A DNA stretch of 64,000 nucleotides from Piscicola geometra (Eukaryota > Annelida > Clitellata > Hirudinida > Piscicolidae). Location: positions 7,475,558 through 7,539,557 of the forward strand of contig OX030967.1 in NCBI GenBank assembly GCA_943735955.1, written 5' to 3'. Below are positions 24,441-36,829 of the stretch, piece after piece. The notes under the pieces were generated by a model. It saw only the letters and a list, made by a program, of their open reading frames with translations. It did no database searches and was not told the origin of the DNA. Every line of letters begins with the position of its first letter. Position 1 is the stretch's first letter. Both the position numbers and the translations under genes were made by a program.

Positions 24441-25770
24441 CTTCACCGTCTTCATCGTCTTTACCGTCTTCACCGTCTTCACCGTCTTCACCGTCTTCAC
24501 CGTCTTCATCGTTCGTCTTCATCGTCTTCATCGTCTTCACCGTCTTCATCGTCTTCACCGTCTTCATCGTCTTCACCGTCTTCATCGTTCGTCTTCACCG
24601 TCTTCATCGTCTTCATCGTCTTTACCGTCTTCACCGTCTTCACCGTCTTCACCGTCTTCACCGTCTTCACCGTCTTCACCGTCTTCACCGTCTTCACCGT
24701 CTTCACCGTCTTCACCGTCTTCACCGTCTTCATCGTCTTCATCGTCTTCATCGTTTTCACCGTCTTCACCGTCTTCACCGTCTTCATCGTCTTCATCGTC
24801 TTCACCGTCTTCATCGTCTTCATCGTTCGTCTTCACCGTCTTCACCGTCTTCATCGTCTTCACCGTCTTCATCGTCTTCACCGTCTTCATCGTCTTCATC
24901 GTCTTCACCGTCTTCATCGTCTTCACCGTCTTCACCGTCTTTACCGTCTTCACCGTCTTCATCGTTCGTCTTCACCGTCTTCATCGTCTTCACCGTCTTC
25001 ATCGTCTTCACCGTTCGTCTTCATCGTCTTCATCGTCTTCACCGTCTTCATCGTCTTCACCGTCTTCACCGTCTTCACCGTCTTCACCGTTTTCACCGTC
25101 TTCACCGTCTTCACCGTCTTCATCGTCTTCATCGTCTTCACTGTCTTCATCGTCTTCATCGTTCGTCTTCACCGTCTTCACCGTCTTCATCGTCTTCACC
25201 GTCTTCATCGTCTTCACCGTCTTCATCGTCTTCATCGTCTTCACCGTCTTCTTCGTCTACACCGTCTTCACCGTCTTCACCGTCTTCATCGTTCGTCTTC
25301 ACCGTCTTCATCGTCTTCACCGTCTTCATCGTCTTCACCGTCTTCACCGTCATCATCGTTCGTCTTCACCGTCTTCATCGTCTTCATCGTTCGTCTTCAC
25401 CGTCTTCACCGTCTTCATCGTCTTCACCGTCTTCATCGTCTTCACCGTCTTCATCGTCTTCATCGTCTTCACCGTCTTCATCGTCTTCATCGTTCGTCTT
25501 CACCGTCTTCATCGTCTTCATCGTCTTCACCGTCTTCATCGTCTTCACCGTCTTCATCGTCTTTACCGTCTTCACCGTCTTCACCGTCTTCACCGTCTTC
25601 ACCGTCTTCACCGTCTTCATCGTTCGTCTTCATCGTCTTCATCGTCTTCACCGTCTTCATCGTCTTCACCGTCTTCATCGTCTTCACCGTCTTCGTCGTC
25701 TTCACCGTCTTCATCGTTCGTCTTCACCGTCTTCACAATCTTCATCGTCTTCACCGTCTTCATCGTCTTC
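22330..25770 (+). repeat. ~1.85-1.9 kb tandem duplication
   Basis: Segments starting near 22446 and 24309 align at 1,863 to 1,899 bp, then 1,845 to 1,854 bp after a shorter run. Break pairs include 22628/24509, 22924/24823, 23063/24962 and 23775/25620; CACAATC at 23925 pairs loosely with 25734. The second copy has lost the CTTCTTCG/CGTTTT block near 25090 (one CGTTTTCACC remains) and gained CTTCTTCGTCTACACC near 25248. Confidence 0.7.
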
Positions 25771-27981
25771 ACCGTCTTCATCGTCTTCACCGTCTTCATC
25801 GTCTTCACCGTCTTCATCGTCTTCATCGTTCGTCTTCACCGTCTTCATCGTCTTCATCGTCTTCACCGTCTTCATCTTCTTCACCGTCTTCATCGTCTTC
25901 ACCGTCTTCATCGTCTTTACCGTCTTCATCGTCTTCAACGTCTTCATCGTCTTCACCGTCTTCACCGTCTTCATCTTCTTCACCGTTTTCATCGTCTTCA
26001 CCGTCTTCACCGTCTTCATCGTCTTCATCGTTCGTCTTCATCGTCTTCACCGTCTTCATCGTCTTCACCGTCTTCATCGTCTTCATCGTTCGTCTTCACC
26101 GTCTTCACCGTCTTCATCGTCTTCACCGTCTTCATCGTCTTCACCGTCTTCATCGTCTTCATCGTCTTCACCGTCTTCATCGTCTTCACCGTCTTCACCG
26201 TCTTCACCGTCTTCATCGTTCGTCTTCACCGTCTTCATCGTCTTCACCGTCTTCATCGTCTTCACCGTCTTCACCGTCTTCATCGTTCGTCTTCACCCTC
26301 TTCATCGTCTTCACCGTCTTCACCGTCTTCATCGTTCGTCTTCACCGTCTTCATCGTCTTCATCGTTCGTCTTCACCGTCTTCACCGTCTTCATCGTCTT
26401 CACCGTCTTCATCGTCTTCACCGTCTTCATCGTCTTCATCGTTCGTCTTCACCGTCTTCACCGTCTTCATCGTCTTCACCGTCTTCATCGTCTTCACCGT
26501 CTTCATCGTCTTCATCGTCTTCACCGTCTTCATCGTCTTCATCGTTCGTCTTCACCGTCTTCATCGTCTTCATCGTCTTCACCGTCTTCATCGTCTTCAC
26601 CGTCTTCATCGTCTTTACCGTCTTCACCGTCTTCACCGTCTTCACCGTCTTCACCGTCTTCATCGTTCGTCTTCATCGTCTTCATCGTCTTCACCGTCTT
26701 CATCGTCTTCACCGTCTTCATCGTCTTCACCGTCTTCATCGTCTTCACCGTCTTCATCGTTCGTCTTCACCGTCTTCACAATCTTCATCGTCTTCACCGT
26801 CTTCATCGTCTTCACCGTCTTCATCGTCTTCACCGTCTTCATCGTCTTCACCGTCTTCATCGTCTTCACCGTCTTCATCATCTTCATCGTTCGTCTTCAC
26901 CGTCTTCATCGTCTTCATCGTCTTCACCGTCTTCATCGTCTTCACCGTCTTCATCGTCTTCACCGTCTTCATCGTCTTTACCGTCTTCATCGTCTTCACC
27001 GTCTTCATCGTCTTCACCGTCTTCACCGTCTTCATCGTCTTCACCGTCTTCATCGTCTTCACCGTCTTCACCGTCTTCATCGTCTTCATCGTTCGTCTTC
27101 ATCGTCTTCACCGTCTTCATCGTCTTCATCGTCTTCACCGTCTTCATCGTCTTCACCGTCTTCATCGTCTTCACCGTCTTCATCGTCTTCACCGTCTTCA
27201 TCGTCTTCACCGTCTTCATCGTCTTCACCGTCTTCACCGTCTTCATCGTCTTCACCGTCTTCATCGTCTTCACCGTCTTCACCGTCTTCATCGTCTTCAC
27301 CGTATTCACCGTCTTTATCGTCTTTATCGTCTTCATCGTCTTCACCGTCTTCACCGTCTTCACCGTCTTCACCGTCTTCATCGTCTTCATCGTCTTCATC
27401 GTCTTCATCGTCTTCATCGTCTTCACCGTCTTCATCGTCTTCACCGTCTTCATCGTTCGTCTTCACCGTCTTCATCGTTCGTCTTCACCGTCTTCACCGT
27501 CTTCATCGTCTTCACCGTCTTCATCGTCTTCACCGTCTTCATCGTCTTCATCGTCTTCACCGTCTTCATCGTCTTCATCGTTCGTCTTCACCGTCTTCAT
27601 CGTCTTCATCGTCTTCACCGTCTTCATCGTCTTCACCGTCTTCATCGTCTTTACCGTCTTCACCGTCTTCACCGTCTTCACCGTCTTCACCGTCTTCACC
27701 GTCTTCATCGTCTTCATCGTTCGTCTTCACCGTCTTCATCGTTCGTCTTCACCGTCTTCACCGTCTTCATCGTTCGTCTTCATCGTCTTCATCGTCTTCA
27801 CCGTCTTCATCGTCTTCACCGTCTTCATCGTCTTCACCGTCTTCACCGTCTTCATCGTCTTCACCGTCTTCATCGTTCGTCTTCACCGTCTACACAATCT
27901 TCATCGTCTTCACCGTCTTCATCGTCTTCACCGTCTTCATCGTCTTCACCGTCTTCATCGTCTTCACCGTCTTCATCGTCT

Positions 27982-30900
27982 TCATCGTTTGTCTTCACCG
28001 TCTTCATTGTCTTCATCGTCTTCACCGTCTTCATCGTCTTCACCGTCTTCATCGTCTTCACCGTCTTCATCGTCTTTACCGTCTTCATCGTCTTCACCGT
28101 CTTCATCGTCTTCACCGTCTTCACCGTCTTCATCGTCTTCACCGTCTTCATCGTCTTCACCGTCTTCACCGTCTTCATCGTCTTCACCGTATTCACCGTC
28201 TTTATCGTCTTTATCGTCTTCATCGTCTTCACCGTCTTCACCGTCTTCACCGTCTTCACCGTCTTCACCGTCTTCATCGTCTTCATCGTCTTCACCGTCT
28301 TCATTGTCTTCACCGTCTTCATCGTCTTCACCGTCTTCATCGTCTTCACCGTCTTCATCGTCTTCACCGTCTTCATCGTCTTCACCGTCTTCATCGTCTT
28401 CACCGTCTTCATCGTCTTCACCGTCTTCATCGTCTTCACCGTCTTCATCGTCTTCACCGTCTTCATCGTCTTCATCGTTCGTCTTCACCGTCTTCACCGT
28501 CTTCACCGTCTTCATCGTCTTCACCGTCTTCATCGTCTTCACCGTCTTCACCGTCTTCATCGTCTTCACCGTCTTCACCGTCTTCACCGTCTTCACCGTC
28601 TTCACCGTCTTCATCGTTCGTCTTCATCGTCTTCATCGTCTTCATCGTCTTCACCGTCTTCACCGTCTTCATCATTCGTCTTCACCGTCTTCATCGTCTT
28701 CACCGTCTTCATCGTCTTCACCGTCTTCACCGTCTTCATCGTTCGTCTTCACCGTCTTCATCGTCTTCACCGTCTTCATCGTCTTCATCTTCTTCACCCT
28801 CTTCACCGTCTTCATCGTCTTCATCGTCTTCATCGTCTTCATCGTTCATCTTTATAGTCTTCACCGTCTTCATCGTCTTCACCGTCTTCATCGTCTTCAC
28901 CGTCTTCATCGTCTTCACCGTCTTCATCGTCTTCACCGTCTTCATCGTTCGTCTTCACCGTCTTCACAATCTTCATCGTCTTCACCGTCTTCATCGTCTT
29001 CACCGTCTTCATCGTCTTCACCGTCTTCATCGTCTTCACCGTCTTCATCGTCTTCATCGTTCGTCTTCATCGTCTTCATCGTCTTCATCGTCTTCACCGT
29101 CTTCATCGTCTTCACCGTCTTCATCGTCTTCACCGTCTTCATCGTCTTTACCGTCTTCATCGTCTTCACCGTCTTCATCGTCTTCACCGTCTTCACCGTC
29201 TTCATCGTCTTCACCGTCTTCATCGTCTTCACCGTCTTCACCGTCTTCATCGTCTTCATCGTTCGTCTTCATCGTCTTCACCGTCTTCATCGTCTTCATC
29301 GTCTTCACCGTCTTCATCGTCTTCACCGTCTTCATCGTCTTCACCGTCTTCATCGTCTTCACCGTCTTCATCGTCTTCACCGTCTTCATCGTCTTCACCG
29401 TCTTCATCGTCTTCACCGTCTTCATCGTCTTCACCGTCTTCATCGTCTTCATCGTTCGTCTTCACCGTCTTCACCGTCTTCACCGTCTTCATCGTCTTCA
29501 CCGTCTTCATCGTCTTCACCGTCTTCACCGTCTTCATCGTCTTCACCGTCTTCACCGTATTCACCGTCTTCATCGTCTTCACCGTCTTCATCGTCTTCAC
29601 CGTCTTCATCGTTCGTCTTCACCGTCTTCACAATCTTCATCGTCTTCACCGTCTTCATCGTCTTCACCGTCTTCATCGTCTTCACCGTCTTCATCGTCTT
29701 CACCGTCTTCATCGTCTTCATCGTTCGTCTTCACCGTCTTCATCGTCTTCATCGTCTACACCGTCTTCATCGTCTTCACCGTCTTTATCGTCTTCACCGT
29801 CTTCATCGTCTTTACCGTCTTCATCGTTCGTCTTCATCGTCTTCATCGTCTTCACCGTCTTCATCGTCTTCACCGTCTTCATCGTCTTCACCGTCTTCAC
29901 CGTCTTCATCGTCTTCACCGTCTTCATCGTTCGTCTTCACCGTCTTCACAATCTTCATCGTCTTCACCGTCTTCATCGTCTTCACCGTCTTCATCGTCTT
30001 CACCGTCTTCATCGTCTTCATCGTTCGTCTTCACCGTCTTCATTGTCTTCATCGTCTTCACCGTCTTCATCGTCTTCACCGTCTTCATCGTCTTCACCGT
30101 CTTCATCGTCTTTACCGTCTTCATCGTCTTCACCGTCTTCATCGTCTTCACCGTCTTCACCGTCTTCATCGTCTTCACCGTCTTCATCGTCTTCACCGTC
30201 TTCACCGTCTTCATCGTCTTCACCGTATTCACCGTCTTTATCGTCTTTATCGTCTTCATCGTCTTCACCGTCTTCACCGTCTTCACCGTCTTCACCGTCT
30301 TCACCGTCTTCATCGTCTTCATCGTCTTCACCGTCTTCATTGTCTTCACCGTCTTCATCGTCTTCACCGTCTTCATCGTCTTCACCGTCTTCATCGTCTT
30401 CACCGTCTTCATCGTCTTCACCGTCTTCATCGTCTTCACCGTCTTCATCGTCTTCACCGTCTTCATCGTCTTCACCGTCTTCATCGTCTTCATCGTTCGT
30501 CTTCACCGTCTTCACCGTCTTCACCGTCTTCATCGTCTTCACCGTCTTCATCGTCTTCACCGTCTTCACCGTCTTCATCGTCTTCACCGTCTTCACCGTC
30601 TTCACCGTCTTCACCGTCTTCACCGTCTTCATCGTTCGTCTTCATCGTCTTCATCGTCTTCATCGTCTTCACCGTCTTCACCGTCTTCATCATTCGTCTT
30701 CACCGTCTTCATCGTCTTCACCGTCTTCATCGTCTTCACCGTCTTCACCGTCTTCATCGTTCGTCTTCACCGTCTTCATCGTCTTCACCGTCTTCATCGT
30801 CTTCATCTTCTTCACCCTCTTCACCGTCTTCATCGTCTTCATCGTCTTCATCGTCTTCATCGTTCATCTTTATAGTCTTCACCGTCTTCATCGTCTTCAC

Positions 30901-31844
30901 CGTCTTCATCGTCTTCACCGTCTTCATCGTCTTCACCGTCTTCATCGTCTTCACCGTCTTCATCGTTCGTCTTCACCGTCTTCACAATCTTCATCGTCTT
31001 CACCGTCTTCATCGTCTTCACCGTCTTCATCGTCTTCACCGTCTTCATCGTCTTCACCGTCTTCATCGTCTTCATCGTTCGTCTTCATCGTCTTCATCGT
31101 CTTCATCGTCTTCACCGTCTTCATCGTCTTCACCGTCTTCATCGTCTTCACCGTCTTCATCGTCTTTACCGTCTTCATCGTCTTCACCGTCTTCATCGTC
31201 TTCACCGTCTTCACCGTCTTCATCGTCTTCACCGTCTTCATCGTCTTCACCGTCTTCACCGTCTTCATCGTCTTCATCGTTCGTCTTCATCGTCTTCACC
31301 GTCTTCATCGTCTTCATCGTCTTCACCGTCTTCATCGTCTTCACCGTCTTCATCGTCTTCACCGTCTTCATCGTCTTCACCGTCTTCATCGTCTTCACCG
31401 TCTTCATCGTCTTCACCGTCTTCATCGTCTTCACCGTCTTCATCGTCTTCACCGTCTTCATCGTCTTCATCGTTCGTCTTCACCGTCTTCACCGTCTTCA
31501 CCGTCTTCATCGTCTTCACCGTCTTCATCGTCTTCACCGTCTTCACCGTCTTCATCGTCTTCACCGTCTTCACCGTATTCACCGTCTTCATCGTCTTCAC
31601 CGTCTTCATCGTCTTCACCGTCTTCATCGTTCGTCTTCACCGTCTTCACAATCTTCATCGTCTTCACCGTCTTCATCGTCTTCACCGTCTTCATCGTCTT
31701 CACCGTCTTCATCGTCTTCACCGTCTTCATCGTCTTCATCGTTCGTCTTCACCGTCTTCATCGTCTTCATCGTCTACACCGTCTTCATCGTCTTCACCGT
31801 CTTTATCGTCTTCACCGTCTTCATCGTCTTTACCGTCTTCATCG
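27982..31844 (+). repeat. 2,018-2,036 bp tandem duplication
   Basis: Copies at about 27982-29826 and 30018-31844 align at 2,036 bp on the left (CATTG 28005/30041 and 28302/30338, GTATTCACC 28189/30225) and at 2,018 bp after an 18-bp change. Other shared markers are CATCATTCG near 28672/30690, CGTTCATC followed by TATAGTC at 28843/30861, and CTACACC at 29756/31774. The TATAGTC variant supplies a TAG on the + strand in both copies. Alignment ends near 29826, where a break in the first copy has no counterpart. Confidence 0.87.
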
Positions 31845-32238
31845 TCTTCACCGTCTTCATCGTCTTCACCGTCTTCACCGTCTTCATCGTCTTCACCGTC
31901 TTCATCGTCTTCACCGTCTTCACCGTCTTCATCGTCTTCATCGTTCGTCTTCATCGTCTTCACCGTCTTCATCGTCTTCATCGTCTTCACCGTCTTCATC
32001 GTCTTCACCGTCTTCATCGTCTTCACCGTCTTCATCGTCTTCACCGTCTTCATCGTCTTCACCGTCTTCATCGTCTTCACCGTCTTCATCGTCTTCACCG
32101 TCTTCATCGTCTTCACCGTCTTCATCGTCTTCATCGTTCGTCTTCACCGTCTTCACCGTCTTCACCGTCTTCATCGTCTTCACCGTCTTCATCGTCTTCA
32201 CCGTCTTCACCGTCTTCATCGTCTTCACCGTCTTCACC

Positions 32239-35200
32239 GTATTCACCGTCTTTATCGTCTTTATCGTCTTCATCGTCTTCACCGTCTTCACCGTCTTCAC
32301 CGTCTTCACCGTCTTCATCGTCTTCATCGTCTTCATCGTCTTCATCGTCTTCATCGTCTTCACCGTCTTCATCGTCTTCATCGTCTTCATCGTCTTCACC
32401 GTCTTCACCGTCTTCACCGTCTTCACCGTCTTCACCGTCTTCACCGTCTTCACCGTCTTCATCGTCTTCACCGTCTTCATCGTTTTCACCGTCTTCATCG
32501 TCTTCATCGTCTTCACCGTCTTCATCGTCTTCACCGTCTTCATCGTCTTCACCGTCTTCATCGTCTTCATCGTCTTCACCGTCTTAACCGTCTTCATCGT
32601 CTTCATCGTCTTCATCGTCTTCATCGTCTTCATCGTTCGTCTTCATCGTCTTCACCGTCTTCACCGTCTTCATCGTTCGTCTTCATCGTCTTCATCGTCT
32701 TCACCGTCTTCATCGTCTTCACCGTCTTCATCGTCTTCACCGTCTTCATCGTTCGTCTTCACCGTCTTCACAATCTTCATCGTCTTCACCGTCTTCATCG
32801 TCTTCACCGTCTTCATCGTCTTCACTGTCTTCATCGTCTTCACCGTCTTCATCGTCTTCATCGTTCGTCTTCACCGTCTTCATCGTCTTCATCGTCTTCA
32901 CCGTCTTCATCGTATTCACCGTCTTCATCGTCTTCACCGTCTTCATCGTCTTTACCGTCTTCATCGTCTTCACCGTCTTCATCGTCTTCACCGTCTTCAC
33001 CGTCTTCATCGTCTTCACCGTCTTTATCGTCTTCACCGTCTTCACCGTCTTCATCGTCTTCATCGTTCGTCTTCATCGTCTTCACCGTCTTCATCGTCTT
33101 CATCGTCTTCACCGTCTTCATCGTCTTCACCGTCTTCATCGTCTTCACCGTCTTCATCGTCTTTACCGTCTTCATCGTCTTCATCGTTCGTCTTCACCGT
33201 CTTCACCGTCTTCACCGTCTTCATCGTCTTCACCGTCTTCATCGTCTTCATCGTCTTCACCGTCTTCACCGTCTTCATCGTCTTCACCGTCTTCACCGTA
33301 TTCACCGTCTTTATCGTCTTTATCGTCTTCATCGTCTTCACCGTCTTCACCGTCTTCACCGTCTTCACCGTCTTCATCGTCTTCATCGTCTTCATCGTCT
33401 TCATCGTCTTCATCGTCTTCACCGTCTTCATCGTCTTCATCGTCTTCATCGTCTTCATCGTCTTCACCGTCTTCACCGTCTTCACCGTCTTCACCGTCTT
33501 CACCGTCTTCACCGTCTTCACCGTCTTCACCGTCTTCACCGTCTTCATCGTCTTCACCGTCTTCATCGTCTTCACCGTCTTCATCGTCTTCATCGTCTTC
33601 ACCGTCTTCATCGTCTTCACCGTCTTCATCGTCTTCATCGTCTTCACCGTCTTCACCGTCTTCATCGTCTTCATCGTCTTCATCGTCTTCATCGTCTTCA
33701 TCGTCTTCATCGTTCGTCTTCATCGTCTTCACCGTCTTCATCGTCTTCACCGTCTTCACCGTCTTCATCGTCTTCATCGTCTTCACCGTCTTCACCGTCT
33801 TCATCGTCTTCACCGTCTTCACCGTCTTCATCATTCGTCTTCACCGTCTTCATCGTCTTCACCGTCTTCATCGTCTTCACCGTCTTCACCGTCTTCATCG
33901 TTCGTCTTCACCGTCTTCATCGTCTTCACCGTCTTCATCGTCTTCATCTTCTTCACCGTCTTCACCGTCTTCATCGTCTTCATCGTCTTCATCGTCTTCA
34001 TCGTTCGTCTTTATCGTTTTCACCGTCTTCATCGTCTTCACCGTCTTCATCGTCTTCACCGTCTTCATCGTCTTCACCGTCTTCATCGTCTTCACCGTCT
34101 TCACCGTCTTCATCGTCTTCATCGTTCGTCTTCATCGTCTTCACCGTCTTCATCGTCTTCATCGTCTTCACCGTCTTCATCGTCTTCACCGTCTTCATCG
34201 TCTTCACCGTCTTCATCGTCTTCACCGTCTTCATCGTCTTCACCGTCTTCATCGTCTTCACCGTCTTCATCGTCTTTACCGTCTTCATCGTCTTCATCGT
34301 TCGTCTTCACGTCTTCACCGTCTTCACCGTCTTCATCGTCTTCACCGTCTTCATCGTCTTCACCGTCTTCACCGTCTTCATCGTCTTCACCGTCTTCACC
34401 GTATTCACCGTCTTTATCGTCTTTATCGTCTTCATCGTCTTCACCGTCTTCACCGTCTTCACCGTCTTCACCGTCTTCACCGTCTTCATCGTCGTCATCG
34501 TCTTCACCGTCTTCATCGTCTTCATCGTCTTCATCGTCTTCACCGTCTTCATCGTCTTCATCGTCTTCACCGTCTTAACCGTCTTCATCGTCTTCATCGT
34601 CTTCATCGTCTTCATCGTCTTCATCGTTCGTCTTCATCGTTTTCACCGTCTTCACCGTCTTCATCGTTCGTCTTCATCGTCTTCATCGTCTTCACCGTCT
34701 TCATCGTCTTCACCGTCTTCATCGTCTTCACCGTCTTCATCGTTCGTCTTCACCGTCTTCACAGTCTTCATCGTCTTAACCGTCTTCATCGTCTTCACCG
34801 TCTTCATCGTCTTCACTGTCTTCATCGTATTCACCGTCTTCATCGTCTTCATCGTTCGTCTTCACCGTCTTCATCGTCTTCATCGTCTTCACCGTCTTCA
34901 TCGTCTTCACCGTCTTCATCGTCTTCACCGTCTTCATCGTCTTTACCGTCTTCATCGTCTTCACCGTCTTCATCGTCTTCACCGTCTTCACCGTCTTCAT
35001 CGTCTTCACCGTCTTCATCGTCTTCACCGTCTTCACCGTCTTCATCGTCTTCATCGTTCGTCTTCATCGTCTTCACCGTCTTCACCGTCTTCATCGTCTT
35101 CACCGTCTTCATCGTCTTCACCGTCTTCATCGTCTTCACCGTCTTCATCGTCTTCACCGTCTTCATCGTCTTCACCGTCTTCATCGTCTTCACCGTCTTC

Positions 35201-36630
35201 ATCGTCTTCACCGTCTTCATCGTCTTTACCGTCTTCATCGTCTTCATCGTTCGTCTTCACCGTCTTCACCGTCTTCACCGTCTTCATCGTCTTCACCGTC
35301 TTCATCGTCTTCACCGTCTTCACCGTCTTCATCGTCTTCACCGTCTTCACCGTATTCACCGTCTTTATCGTCTTTATCGTCTTCATCGTCTTCACCGTCT
35401 TCACCGTCTTCACCGTCTTCACCGTCTTCATCGTCTTCATCGTCTTCATCGTCTTCATCGTCTTCATCGTCTTCACCGTCTTCATCGTCTTCATCGTCTT
35501 CATCGTCTTCATCGTCTTCACCGTCTTCACCGTCTTCACCGTCTTCACCGTCTTCACCGTCTTCACCGTCTTCACCGTCTTCATCGTCTTCACCGTCTTC
35601 ATCGTCTTCACCGTCTTCATCGTCTTCATCGTCTTCACCGTCTTCATCGTCTTCACCGTCTTCATCGTCTTCATCGTCTTCACCGTCTTCACCGTCTTCA
35701 TCGTCTTCATCGTCTTCATCGTCTTCATCGTCTTCATCGTTCGTCTTCATCGTCTTCACCGTCTTCATCGTCTTCACCGTCTTCACCGTCTTCATCGTCT
35801 TCATCGTCTTCACCGTCTTCACCGTCTTCATCGTCTTCACCGTCTTCACCGTCTTCACCGTCTTCACCGTCTTCATCATTCGTCTTCACCGTCTTCATCG
35901 TCTTCACCGTCTTCATCGTCTTCACCGTCTTCACCGTCTTCATCGTTCGTCTCCACCGTCTTCATCGTCTTCACCGTCTTCATCGTCTTCATCTTCTTCA
36001 CCGTCTTCACCGTCTTCATCGTCTTCATCGTCTTCATCGTCTTCATCGTTCGTCTTCATCGTCTTCACCGTCTTCATCGTCTTCACCGTCTTCATCGTCT
36101 TCACCGTCTTCATCGTCTTCACCGTCTTCATCGTCTTCACCGTCTTCACCGTCTTCACCGTCTTCACCGTCTTCATCGTCTTCATCGTTCGTCTTCATCG
36201 TCTTCACCGTCTTCATCGTCTTCATCGTCTTCACCGTCTTCATCGTCTTCACCGTCTTCATCGTCTTCACCGTCTTCATCGTCTTCACCGTCTTCATCGT
36301 CTTCACCGTCTTCATCGTCTTCACCGTCTTCACCGTCTTCATCGTCTTCATCGTTCGTCTTCATCGTCTTCACCGTCTTCATCGTCTTCATCGTCTTCAC
36401 CGTCTTCATCGTCTTCACCGTCTTCATCGTCTTCACCGTCTTCATCGTCTTCACCGTCTTCATCGTCTTCACCGTCTTCATCGTCTTCACCGTCTTCATC
36501 GTCTTTACCGTCTTCATCGTCTTCATCGTTCGTCTTCACCGTCTTCACCGTCTTCACCGTCTTCATCGTCTTCACCGTCTTCATCGTCTTCACCGTCTTC
36601 ACCGTCTTCATCGTCTTCACCGTCTTCACC
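32239..36630 (+). repeat. ~1-kb HOR series in zone II
   Basis: Four successive intervals between the zone II signatures (32239, 33298, 34401, 35352, 36631) are 1059, 1103, 951 and 1279 bp. Each contains, in order, the signature, CAC and CAT runs, a break followed by CAT units, one CATCATTCG or similar break, and a CTTTACCG unit before the next signature. The third unit is shorter and has GTCGTCATCG near 34491 and CTTAACC near 34573. A 1-bp deletion (CACGTC) lies at 34308. Boundaries are marker-based. Confidence 0.65.
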
Positions 36631-36829
36631 GTATTCACCGTCTTTATTGTCTTTATCGTCTTCATCGTCTTCACCGTCTTCACCGTCTTCACCGTCTTCA
36701 CCGTCTTCATCGTCGTCATCGTCTTCATCGTCTTCATCGTCTTCATCGTCTTCACCGTCTTCATCGTCTTCATCGTCTTCATCGTCTTCATCGTCTTCAC
36801 CGTCTTCACCGTCTTCACCGTCTTCACCG

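Larger units (their letters stand above)
1..25710 (+). repeat. Zone I: dense phase breaks and 354-bp higher-order repeat
   Basis: In this zone the 4-bp CGTT phase breaks come about every 90 to 150 bp (for example near 95, 144, 312, 421, 551, 619, 684 and 717). Characteristic variants are CACTG followed by CTTCTTCG and CGTTTTCACC (last seen near 21.3 kb), and CACAATC directly after a break. Runs of CAC-type units and single CTTTACCG units recur in fixed places. The zone is built from nested copies listed separately. The right border is soft: around 25.7 to 26 kb the 354-bp signature is gone and new variants (CATCTTC, CTTCGTCGTC, CACCCTC) appear. The left border is outside the window, since base 1 falls inside a duplicated copy. 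Confidence 0.75.

Noticed and set aside
745..28857. A + strand open frame of about 9,370 codons, with others of similar kind at 7113-30875, 15800-32587, 36647-55267 and 37764-52343
   Set aside because: It starts at TTG, not ATG. All three frames are open at once, the sequence switches among Arg-Leu-His, Ser-Pro and Phe-Val-Thr repeats at every 4-bp break, and no domain, signal or unique sequence appears. The openness follows from a stop-free 9-bp unit.
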